Positions 52,484 to 60,535 of a stretch of DNA of 64,000 nucleotides are shown here, piece by piece. The translations under genes and the position numbers were made by a program. The notes under the pieces were generated by a model. It was not told the origin of the DNA. It did no database searches and saw nothing but the letters and a program-made list of their open reading frames with translations. Position 1 is the stretch's first letter; each line of letters begins with the position of its first letter. The stretch comes from an uncultured Candidatus Actinomarina sp. (GTDB lineage: Bacteria > Actinomycetota > Acidimicrobiia > Actinomarinales > Actinomarinaceae), in assembly GCA_902580215.1 (NCBI GenBank), contig CACHJT010000002.1, positions 1-64,000 on the forward strand, read 5' to 3'.

Positions 52484-53214
52484 ATCTACCGTTTGACTTA
52501 ACGCTATTTGAAGTAATTTTTATTGCAATATTACTTTTTATTGGCTCTGCCGTTCAAGGCGTTTTGGGTTTTGGCTTTGCTGTTATTGCTTCACCAATAA
52601 TTGTTCAAATTGAGCCTAGTCTGGTGCCTCAACTGCTCGCGTTACTTGGTTTGCCACTTGCTTTAAGAGTTTTTTACCGAGAAAAAGACGAAGTTGATTT
52701 ATCTAAAGTTAAGCCACTTATTCTAGGTCGATTAATAGGAGGACCAATTGGACTCTTATTATTATTAAACTTATCCGAAAAATATTTATCAATCTCTGTA
52801 GGGCTTATTGTTTTTATAGCAGGTGCAGGCTCTTTTTTTGGTTGGGAAATTAACAGAAATACTTTGAATTCCTTTTTTGCAGGTACTTTTTCAGGTATTT
52901 TTGGGATGATTGCAGCCATTGGTGGTCCTCCTGTAGCTTTGCTTTATAGGAATACTAAATCTCAGGAATTTAGGCCATCTCTCAATAGTGTATTTAGCAT
53001 AGGCATTTTGATTACATTGTCTCTTTTAATTTTTAGTGACAATCTTTATGTTGACCACCTACTTTTATTTATGTTATTTCTTCCAGTTGTTTTGGTAGGC
53101 ATTAGAGTTTCTAGCTCGCTTTTCTCAAAAGTCTCTGACAGTTTTATTGCCCAGTCGGTAACTTATTTTTCCATTATTTCTGGGCTTTATGTTATTTTGA
53201 GAAACATAAATTAG
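52480..53214 (+). CDS. TauE/SafE family sulfite exporter-like permease
   Basis: 244 residues with about eight helices. GSAVQGVLGFGFAVIASPI and AIGGPPVALLYRNT are the two repeats of the TauE/SafE family. Start is TTG at 52,480, overlapping the stop of the selenoprotein gene (TTGA), which implies coupled translation. It exports sulfite or organosulfonates, and may be a selenite or sulfite channel next to the selenoprotein. Confidence 0.85.
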   Translation: MNLPFDLTLFEVIFIAILLFIGSAVQGVLGFGFAVIASPIIVQIEPSLVPQLLALLGLPLALRVFYREKDEVDLSKVKPLILGRLIGGPIGLLLLLNLSEKYLSISVGLIVFIAGAGSFFGWEINRNTLNSFFAGTFSGIFGMIAAIGGPPVALLYRNTKSQEFRPSLNSVFSIGILITLSLLIFSDNLYVDHLLLFMLFLPVVLVGIRVSSSLFSKVSDSFIAQSVTYFSIISGLYVILRNIN

Positions 53215-53251
53215 TTTATTTCAACTAGGGGGATTATTAACATATAAGCAT

Positions 53252-54739
53252 ATGTTTATGAACGCCATTATTGCCGGCTTGCTCTACTTCTTAAGTTTCC
53301 CTCCTTATGATTTTTGGTATTTAATATTTCCTGCACTTTATTTTTTTTATTATTCATTGCTTTCAAGTAAAAAATCTTTTCTGTCAGGGTTTATCTTTGG
53401 GTGCGTTGCTTACGGCGTGATTCTATTAGGAATTCAATCAATAGGACTTGAAGCCTGGATACCGTTGACATTTTTAATGGGGTTGATGTATGGAGTATTC
53501 TCAAAATTATTTTCTTATCTAAATACAAAATCTGGAAATAATTTCTATGTATTGTTGGCAGCGTTAGCAGTCTTTGATTTGATCAGAGCATATTTTCCTT
53601 TTGGAGGATTTCCTTGGGGTTTTCCATCAACAGTTTTACTGACAGGCCCTATAGATAGCCCATTATTTTTTGAAGTACCTTTGACATTCAGAAACTTTGG
53701 ACCAACGGGATCTTCGCTTTTACTACAATCTCTTCCTTTAGTAATTGCACTTGGTGTTTTTTCAAAAAGCAAACCAAAAAATTACTTAAAGGATTACAGC
53801 ATATTTTTATTAATAATTTTCACAATATTCATTTCAAATTATGTTGTTAATGACTATCAATACACTCAGTTAGAAACATCAGAACTTAACATTACAATCG
53901 TTCAAGGAAACAGCCCTTGTCCTGGTGCAAAAAACAGATGCATCAATGAAAGACAAAAAATTTATGATAGCCATTTAGCTCAAACCCAATCTCTCGAAGG
54001 GAATTTTGATTTAGTAGTTTGGCCTGAGAGCTCAACAGGATTTAACAATGATCCGGGAGTACACAGTAGAGTTCAAAATGACGTTTCTACTCAAGCTTTG
54101 AGATTAGATTCATATTTTTTAATTGGGGGAGACAGACCTGTACAAAAAGAATATTTCGAAAACTACGGAATCTTTATTAACAGAGAGGGAGAGATTGTGG
54201 ATCAATATCTAAAACAGCATCCAGTACCATTTGGAGAATATATCCCTTTTAGAAAATATTTAGATTGGATTCCCCCACTAGCACTGGTTCCTCGTGACAT
54301 GATTAGGGGAGATGGTCAAAAAATATTTATGGTTAATGATACAAAAATATCAACTGTTATTTCATTTGAAGGTTCTTTTCAAAGATACATTAGGAACAGT
54401 GTCTTGGACGGTGCAGAGTTGGTTGTAATCCTTACTAACCAAGCAAGCTATGGAGAAAGCGGGATGTCGGACCAATTTATATTAATGTCTAGGGCAAATG
54501 CAATTTCAAACGATAGACCAATTGTACATGCAGCAATTACAGGTAAATCAGCGTTCATAGATCACAATGGAAAAGTTGTTTCTAAAACTGAATTATTTGA
54601 AACAACAACATTAAATGAAAAACTTGAGGTAAAACAAACAAAAACTCTATACAGCAAATACGGAAATTATTTAAATTATATTTTTATAATATTTGGAGTT
54701 CTTATCTTTGCTAGAAGATTTATTCGTCCAGTTGATTAA
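53252..54739 (+). CDS. lnt: Apolipoprotein N-acyltransferase with Cys-to-Ser nucleophile
   Basis: 495 residues: N-terminal membrane helices then a nitrilase domain. VWPESS supplies the catalytic glutamate (about residue 259) and KQHPVPFGEYIPF the lysine (about 321). The nucleophile position reads VISFEGSF with Ser371, where Lnt has ICFE or ICYE. NQASYGESGMSDQFILMSRANAI then follows the family closely. The Ser codon TCA is two changes from TGT. It may be a poorly active or altered acyltransferase. Confidence 0.85.
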   Translation: MFMNAIIAGLLYFLSFPPYDFWYLIFPALYFFYYSLLSSKKSFLSGFIFGCVAYGVILLGIQSIGLEAWIPLTFLMGLMYGVFSKLFSYLNTKSGNNFYVLLAALAVFDLIRAYFPFGGFPWGFPSTVLLTGPIDSPLFFEVPLTFRNFGPTGSSLLLQSLPLVIALGVFSKSKPKNYLKDYSIFLLIIFTIFISNYVVNDYQYTQLETSELNITIVQGNSPCPGAKNRCINERQKIYDSHLAQTQSLEGNFDLVVWPESSTGFNNDPGVHSRVQNDVSTQALRLDSYFLIGGDRPVQKEYFENYGIFINREGEIVDQYLKQHPVPFGEYIPFRKYLDWIPPLALVPRDMIRGDGQKIFMVNDTKISTVISFEGSFQRYIRNSVLDGAELVVILTNQASYGESGMSDQFILMSRANAISNDRPIVHAAITGKSAFIDHNGKVVSKTELFETTTLNEKLEVKQTKTLYSKYGNYLNYIFIIFGVLIFARRFIRPVD

Positions 54740-55940
54740 ATGGTAAGTTTTTCATAGCCACAGCCTCTATTACACCACTTTGGAAAACTCGTAATCCAAA
54801 TTTTGGAAGAATTGCAAATAAGTGATCAAAAATGTCTGATTGTATTTTTTCATAAGCAACCCACTCTGTTGTGTTCGTAAATGTATATATTTCTATAGGT
54901 ACTCCTTCAGGAGAAGAGGGTAATTGACGAACTAAAAAAGTCATGGTGTCAGTGTTTAAATTTTGACTTTGCTTCAGATAGTTCTCAACATACGCTCTAT
55001 AAGTTCCGATATTTGTTAATCTCCTAGTTTCTAATTGGTTAGAAGACTCACTGTTTAATTTATTAAATTCTTCTAACTCCTTATTTTTTTCTGAAATATA
55101 GCTCTTAATTGGTGAAAGCTTTTGAAGTTCGACTGTTTCTTCTGCTGTTAAAAACTTGATACTAGAAATATCTATTAATATTGATCTTTTTATCCTCCTC
55201 CCTCCATACTCAGACATTGCCCTCCAGTTTTTCACAGAAGTATTAACAATTTTTGATGTAGGTATTGTTGTAATTGTTTTGTCCCAATTTTGCACTTTTA
55301 CAGTGTGAAGAGCTATATCTACAACATCTCCATCTGCACCAAACTCGGAAACCTCTATCCAGTCACCAATCTTAATTATGTCATTTTGACCAATTTGGAC
55401 TGATGCTACAAAAGAAAGAATTGTATCTTGAAAAACTAACAACAATACTGCAGTCAAAGCTCCAAGACCACTTATGTAATAAGCCACTGATTGACCAGTT
55501 ATTATTGCAAAAATAATTATTGCAATGAATGATGCGATAATTATTTTTATTATTTGAATATATCCTTTGATAGGTTTATTTTTTAATACATCTATATTTT
55601 CAGAAACTTTATTGAACACAGTAAGCATTTCAAGAATGGTAAGACCGACAAACAAAGTCAGTAATGAATCAAGAAGTCTTGAAATTAATGGATTTGAAAA
55701 TATTTCAAGATTAAATCTAGGAGATGAGGTCAAAAAGGTAAAAACTATAATTACTAGAACATATGAAAGTCGATTCAGAAATTTTTTTTCCAGAAATAAA
55801 TCATCAATAAACGTTGATGTTCTTTTTGCTATTTTTTTTAATGTAGGAAAGAGGATGCTTCTCAATACAAAATAAGTAATGATTAAAATCCCAAAAATTA
55901 TTGCAAGAGACGAGAGTTCAGAGGTTGATAAATTATTCAT
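54720..55940 (-). CDS. MscS-family mechanosensitive ion channel
   Basis: 406 residues with four to five N-terminal helices and the MscS pore helix in ISGLGALTAVLLLVFQDTILSFVAS, then the beta domain IIKIGDWIEVSEFGADGDVVDIALHTVKVQNWDKT (the family's usual G.V..I....T.....). It resembles the longer YbdG/MscM-like members. Overlaps lnt convergently by 20 bases. Confidence 0.88.
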   Translation of the reverse strand: MNNLSTSELSSLAIIFGILIITYFVLRSILFPTLKKIAKRTSTFIDDLFLEKKFLNRLSYVLVIIVFTFLTSSPRFNLEIFSNPLISRLLDSLLTLFVGLTILEMLTVFNKVSENIDVLKNKPIKGYIQIIKIIIASFIAIIIFAIITGQSVAYYISGLGALTAVLLLVFQDTILSFVASVQIGQNDIIKIGDWIEVSEFGADGDVVDIALHTVKVQNWDKTITTIPTSKIVNTSVKNWRAMSEYGGRRIKRSILIDISSIKFLTAEETVELQKLSPIKSYISEKNKELEEFNKLNSESSNQLETRRLTNIGTYRAYVENYLKQSQNLNTDTMTFLVRQLPSSPEGVPIEIYTFTNTTEWVAYEKIQSDIFDHLFAILPKFGLRVFQSGVIEAVAMKNLPFNQLDE

Positions 55941-55954
55941 AGTAAAATTTTACC

Positions 55955-56635
55955 TTAAAATCCTTTTTGTTGGCTGATCCAAGGTTCAGGTGAATCATTT
56001 ACGAATTCGTCAACACTTGGACCATTTAAATTTTGTAAACTTCTTTGACCGACAATATATGAAATTACTAAAAGAATTAAGGTGCTTTGATTAGATGTTG
56101 CAAGTTTGATTACAACCAGTATTTCAGGATTGTTAAAGAAGTAAATTTGTAAACCAGCCTTTAGAGACAAATAAATGGTCCAAATAATAGCAACTTTTGT
56201 ATAAGCAGGGCGTACTTTTGGGTGAAAATACCACCCTTTAGGCCAATTCCTAAATGCTTTTGAACTATATATGGTAAATGGTTTTCTTATTAGTATCGAA
56301 ATTAATCCAAAGATTGCAATTGTTGCGTCTCTTATAATTCCAGGAATGAAAAATCCAGAAGCACTTCCTTGAAGTCTTGCCAGAAGTAGTGCAATAGCAG
56401 ATCCAACAAATCCATAAAAAACAAACTTTAAATCTTGTTTTCTTAGTCTTCTGTAAATTAGAAAAACAATAAGTAATCCACCTGTACTAAAGATTGCTGT
56501 ATTTAAATCAACAAAGTTAGCCAACACAACAAAAAACACTGGAGCAATTACGGCATCAATTACACCTTCATTGTTTGGAAGTAAATCTTTTACTTCTTCT
56601 CTTATTTCAAGAAATTTTGATTTGAATTTATCCAA
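55955..56635 (-). CDS. DUF3159 membrane protein
   Basis: 226 residues, six hydrophobic helices. GVIDAVIAPVFFVVLANF, RRLRKQDLKFVFYGFVGSA and KGWYFHPKVRPAYTKVAIIW match the actinobacterial DUF3159 layout. Function unknown. It lies two bases after the stop of the adjoining purB-side gene on the same strand. Confidence 0.75.
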   Translation of the reverse strand: MDKFKSKFLEIREEVKDLLPNNEGVIDAVIAPVFFVVLANFVDLNTAIFSTGGLLIVFLIYRRLRKQDLKFVFYGFVGSAIALLLARLQGSASGFFIPGIIRDATIAIFGLISILIRKPFTIYSSKAFRNWPKGWYFHPKVRPAYTKVAIIWTIYLSLKAGLQIYFFNNPEILVVIKLATSNQSTLILLVISYIVGQRSLQNLNGPSVDEFVNDSPEPWISQQKGF

Positions 56636-56636
56636 T

Positions 56637-57899
56637 TTATTTAAATTTGTCTTTAAACGTTTTTTCGTCGACGTTTTTATTAACTTGATTTTTTAAATCT
56701 GGAAATTCTAGTTTAAATTCTTTTTCAAGCTCTTTTTTTAATTCTTCAGCAGATAAATTGTTAAAAATTTCTTCTTGAATTTTTCTATAAGCTGTATCTC
56801 TATCAACCCCGTTATTCACAAGATATGAAAGATATTTTTGACTTACAGATTTATTTTTTGCATCTTCAAGGTTCAAATTTATTTGTTCATAATTTATAAC
56901 TAGGTGTTTTAGTATTGAATTCAACTCAATACTCATAAAACTAATAAGGTGAAAAGCATCTGGGAGCATAATCCTTTCAACTGAAGAATTAGAAATGTCT
57001 CTTTCGTTCCATAAAACCATATTCTCTAAGCTAGTGCTCACATAAGATCTCATTATTCTTGCTAACCCGGTTATTCTTTCGCTACCAATAGGATTCTTTT
57101 TGTGTGGCATTGCTGAAGAACCTTTTTGCCCATCTTTAAATGATTCGTACATTTCAGATATCTCAGAACGCTGATAGCTACGTATGTTTGTAGCAATCCT
57201 CTCAAAAGTAGATGCGAGTATTCCAAGTGAGCTAACAACCTCTGCATACCTGTCTCTACTTACAATCTGATTTGCAAACTGTTCAGGTTTTAAATTCAAT
57301 TTTTTAAGTGTAAGCTTCTCCATTTCCGAAGTTACTACTGAGTGGTTTCCAACTGGGCCACTTAATTTACCAAAAGAAATATTATTTTTAGAATTTTCAA
57401 GTCGATTCAATCCTCGAGCAATTTCTAGATGCCAGTTGCCAAAGATATTTCCTAAAAAAGTTTCTTCTGCGTAAACACCATGAGTTCTTCCAATAATCAA
57501 GGTATCTTTTTCTTGCACAGCTTTTTCCTGTAAAGTTGAAAGCAAATCGTTTACTAAATCCTTAATATAATCAAGTGACTGCATAATTAAAACGCTATTT
57601 GCAGTATCTACTATGTCCGAGCTTGTTAATCCATAATGTATCCAATTAGAACCTTCACCAACTTTTTTTTGCAATATATCAACAAATGAAGCTAAGTCAT
57701 GGTTTGTAATCTCCTCTTGTTTATACACTTCATTCTTTTGAACAACTGATTGATTTATTTTTTTAGCGATTCCATTTTCAGCTACGTCTAACTCCTCTAG
57801 TGTCTCAACATATTTTTCTTGAACCAATTTCCATGTATCGAATTTGTTTTGATCGTCCCAAATAGAATTAATTTCTGGATTTAAATATCTCTCAATCAT
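56637..57899 (-). CDS. purB: Adenylosuccinate lyase
   Basis: 420 residues. GSSAMPHKKNPIGSERITG is the fumarase/aspartase signature loop with the catalytic serine; SSDIVDTANS and GRTHGVYAEE precede it. It splits adenylosuccinate to AMP and fumarate and SAICAR to AICAR. Directly follows purA (two-base gap). Confidence 0.96.
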   Translation of the reverse strand: MIERYLNPEINSIWDDQNKFDTWKLVQEKYVETLEELDVAENGIAKKINQSVVQKNEVYKQEEITNHDLASFVDILQKKVGEGSNWIHYGLTSSDIVDTANSVLIMQSLDYIKDLVNDLLSTLQEKAVQEKDTLIIGRTHGVYAEETFLGNIFGNWHLEIARGLNRLENSKNNISFGKLSGPVGNHSVVTSEMEKLTLKKLNLKPEQFANQIVSRDRYAEVVSSLGILASTFERIATNIRSYQRSEISEMYESFKDGQKGSSAMPHKKNPIGSERITGLARIMRSYVSTSLENMVLWNERDISNSSVERIMLPDAFHLISFMSIELNSILKHLVINYEQINLNLEDAKNKSVSQKYLSYLVNNGVDRDTAYRKIQEEIFNNLSAEELKKELEKEFKLEFPDLKNQVNKNVDEKTFKDKFK

Positions 57900-57900
57900 T

Positions 57901-59172
57901 TTAAATTACTATATTTTCTGTTCTCTCAGGCCCAACAGAGATGAACGTAATGGGTACTTCAATAAAGTCTTCAATTGCTTTTATATAAGTTTGTGCATTT
58001 TTTGGCAAGTCTTCAAAATTCTTTACAGAGGAAATATCTTCTGTCCAGCCATCAAAAGCTTGATAAACAGGCTCAGCTTTATAATGAATACTCTCTTTAT
58101 ATGGATAATCTGTAAAAAGCTCATTTTCATATTTATATCCAATACATAAATTTATTTCTTCTAGTCCTGAGAGAACGTCAAGTTTAGTTATAAATAGCTC
58201 AGTTAAAGAATTAACTCTTACTGAATACTTCAAAGAAATTAAATCAAGCCAACCACACCTTCTTCTACGACCCGTAACTACACCAAACTCTGCACCTTTT
58301 TCGATTAGGTAGTCACCAATCTCATTTTTTTGTTCTGTAATAAATGGTCCACTTCCAACTCGAGATATATAGGCTTTTGTTACTCCAACAATACGGTCTA
58401 TATTTTTTGGACCAACTCCGGATCCAGTAGCAGCGTTTCCTGCAGATGTATTTGAGCTAGTTACAAATGGATAAGTTCCATGATCTATGTCGAGAAGTGT
58501 ACCTTGGGCCCCTTCAAATAAAATTGTTTTATTCTCTTTAATAGCATTTTCAATTAAAAGTGAGGTGTCTTTTATATGGTTATTAACAATATCTTTATAA
58601 CCATTAAATTCTTCAATTATTTCCTCAGCTACCAAAGGAGGTCGTTCGTAGATTTTTGTAAGAGTGAGGTTTGTTTCTTCGATATTCGATTTTACTTTTT
58701 TTTCAAATACTTCTTGGTCTAACAAGTCTTGTACCCTTATGCCACGTCTCTGTATTTTGTCCGCATAACAAGGGCCAATACCTTTTTTTGTAGTTCCTAT
58801 TTTGTTTTTTCCTAAACTTTCTTCGATTAACTCATCAAGTAATTTGTGATAGGGCATTATAAGATGAGCGTTTGGTGAAATAGCTAACTTCTCAGTATCT
58901 ATGTTTTTTTCTTTTAACATTTTGAGCTCTTGTTTTAAAAAGCCCAAGTCTATTACACACCCTGAACCGATTACTGGAACACAGTCGGGATATAGAACTC
59001 CAGAAGGTGTTAAAGACAAAGCAATTTGATCTTCTCCAACTACAATTGTGTGACCAGCATTGTTTCCACCTTGAAATCTGACAACAAAATCAGCTGTTGA
59101 AGCAAAAAAATCTGTGACTTTACCCTTACCTTCATCTCCCCACTGGGCGCCGAGAACTACGGTAGTGGTCAA
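57901..59172 (-). CDS. purA: Adenylosuccinate synthetase
   Basis: 423 residues. QWGDEGKGKVTDF is the phosphate-binding loop with the catalytic aspartate, NNAGHTIVV the GTP/IMP segment with the His, and GVTKAYISRVGSGPF the family's C-terminal part. It makes adenylosuccinate from IMP and aspartate. First of the purA-purB-DUF3159-MscS minus-strand run; promoter in the 200-base gap to 59,373. Confidence 0.96.
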   Translation of the reverse strand: MTTTVVLGAQWGDEGKGKVTDFFASTADFVVRFQGGNNAGHTIVVGEDQIALSLTPSGVLYPDCVPVIGSGCVIDLGFLKQELKMLKEKNIDTEKLAISPNAHLIMPYHKLLDELIEESLGKNKIGTTKKGIGPCYADKIQRRGIRVQDLLDQEVFEKKVKSNIEETNLTLTKIYERPPLVAEEIIEEFNGYKDIVNNHIKDTSLLIENAIKENKTILFEGAQGTLLDIDHGTYPFVTSSNTSAGNAATGSGVGPKNIDRIVGVTKAYISRVGSGPFITEQKNEIGDYLIEKGAEFGVVTGRRRRCGWLDLISLKYSVRVNSLTELFITKLDVLSGLEEINLCIGYKYENELFTDYPYKESIHYKAEPVYQAFDGWTEDISSVKNFEDLPKNAQTYIKAIEDFIEVPITFISVGPERTENIVI

Positions 59173-59325
59173 TTTTTTCTCCTTAGATACAACATAAAAT
59201 AATAATGCGGTTTTCTTCTAAACAGTAGGAGTTTCTTAGCGAATTTATATTAAATTGCAAACAGTTTGTTTATTAACATAATTTTTCGTTGATACATATA
59301 TGTAACTATATTAAATTAATAACAT

Positions 59326-59345
59326 ACGGCTTCTAATGAAGCTGT
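59326..59345 (+). promoter_or_regulatory. Hairpin in the leader of the amino-acid-binding protein gene
   Basis: Plus strand ACGGCTTC-TAAT-GAAGCTGT folds into eight base pairs (one G-U) with a four-base loop, 28 bases before the TTG start. There is no U run, so it is more likely an mRNA stability or regulatory stem than a terminator. The rest of the 59,173-59,372 gap shows no gene. Confidence 0.45.
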
Positions 59346-59372
59346 CTACTTTTAATTAAAAGGAGATAAACA

Positions 59373-60452
59373 TTGAATAAAAAAGCAATTGTTTTTCTTT
59401 TAGTATTTGCAATGGTAATCGTCGCTTGTGGAGACACAACCGAAGAAGCTGCTGTTGAAGCTACTGAAGAAGAACATGACCACGAAGGGGAATCAACTCT
59501 TGAACAAGTTCAAGAAAGAGGATTCCTTAAGTGCGGTGTTAGCACTGGTGCAACTGGATTCACTGAAGTAGGGGACGACGGTTCTTATTCAGGATTTGAC
59601 GTTGACTACTGTTATGCAGTTGCTGCTGCTGTTTTCGGCGATTACAGTAAAGTTGAGTTTAAGCAACTTACTGCTGCTGAAAGATTCACAGCACTTAGCG
59701 CTGGTGAAATCGACGTGTTAATAAGAAACACAACATGGACTCAAAGCCGAGACACTGAGCTTGGTAATGATTTTGGACCAACAACTTACTTTGACGGTCA
59801 ACAATTAATGGGTAGAGTTTCTGATGGACTTTCTTCATCTTCAACTCTTGCTGACATTGATGGTCTAAGAGTATGTACAAATGCTGGTACAACCACTGAA
59901 AAGAATATTACAGAAGGTGCTGGACTTGTAGGAGCTACTATTGAGCTCGTTACAGTTGAAGCATTCTCAGAAGCAATTGACAAGTTCATTGCAGGTGAGT
60001 GTGATATTGTAACAACAGACGGTTCAGGATTAGTTGGTAGAAGAGCAGTTAATGATGCTCTTAATGACTGGGCAATTTTCCCACAATCACCAATTTCTAA
60101 AGAACCATTAGGTCCAACATACAGATCAAATGACAGCCAATGGGCTGACATCATTAACTGGGTTGTTTATGCAACAATCATTGCTGATGAGTATGGAGTT
60201 ACAAGAGCTAACATCGACTCATTTGACTATGATGCTGCACCAGAAATGGGTAGATTATTTGGTAAGAATGACGGAGAGCTTCAAACAAAGATGGGTCTTA
60301 GTGCTGATGCGTATTACAACGTTGTTAAGCAAATCGGTAACTACGACGAAATCTTCTCACGAAACCTAAATCCATTAGGTCTCTACAGAGAAGGTGGAGC
60401 TAACGCTCGCTGGACAGAAGGCGGATTAGTTTACGCACCACCAGCAAGGTAA
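59373..60452 (+). CDS. Polar amino acid ABC transporter substrate-binding lipoprotein
   Basis: 359 residues. A lipoprotein signal ends at VIVACGDTTEEA (Cys about residue 19); the mature part begins with an acidic/His linker, then the SBP_3 fold: LKCGVSTGATGFTEVGDDGSYSGFDVDYC and LTAAERFTALSAGEIDVLIRNTTWTQSRD, the latter family-typical of AapJ/BztA general L-amino-acid-binding proteins. TTG start preceded by AGGAGA. A terminator hairpin follows before the permease gene. Confidence 0.93.
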   Translation: MNKKAIVFLLVFAMVIVACGDTTEEAAVEATEEEHDHEGESTLEQVQERGFLKCGVSTGATGFTEVGDDGSYSGFDVDYCYAVAAAVFGDYSKVEFKQLTAAERFTALSAGEIDVLIRNTTWTQSRDTELGNDFGPTTYFDGQQLMGRVSDGLSSSSTLADIDGLRVCTNAGTTTEKNITEGAGLVGATIELVTVEAFSEAIDKFIAGECDIVTTDGSGLVGRRAVNDALNDWAIFPQSPISKEPLGPTYRSNDSQWADIINWVVYATIIADEYGVTRANIDSFDYDAAPEMGRLFGKNDGELQTKMGLSADAYYNVVKQIGNYDEIFSRNLNPLGLYREGGANARWTEGGLVYAPPAR

Positions 60453-60472
60453 TTTTTACCTATTTATAATTA

Positions 60473-60499
60473 GTAAAAGGGGCTTTTAGCCCCTTTTAC
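60473..60499 (+). terminator. Intercistronic hairpin after the amino-acid-binding protein gene
   Basis: GTAAAAGGGGC-TTTTA-GCCCCTTTTAC: an eleven-base-pair stem with the second arm ending in a T-rich stretch. It lies between the binding protein and the first permease, where partial termination is a well-known way to make the binding protein in excess. Confidence 0.8.
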
Positions 60500-60535
60500 T
60501 TTGAATAACAAAACTGAATCTGATAGGATTTATTT

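Noticed and set aside
59173-59372. Purine riboswitch in the purA promoter gap
   Set aside because: No purine-aptamer core elements could be found on either strand.
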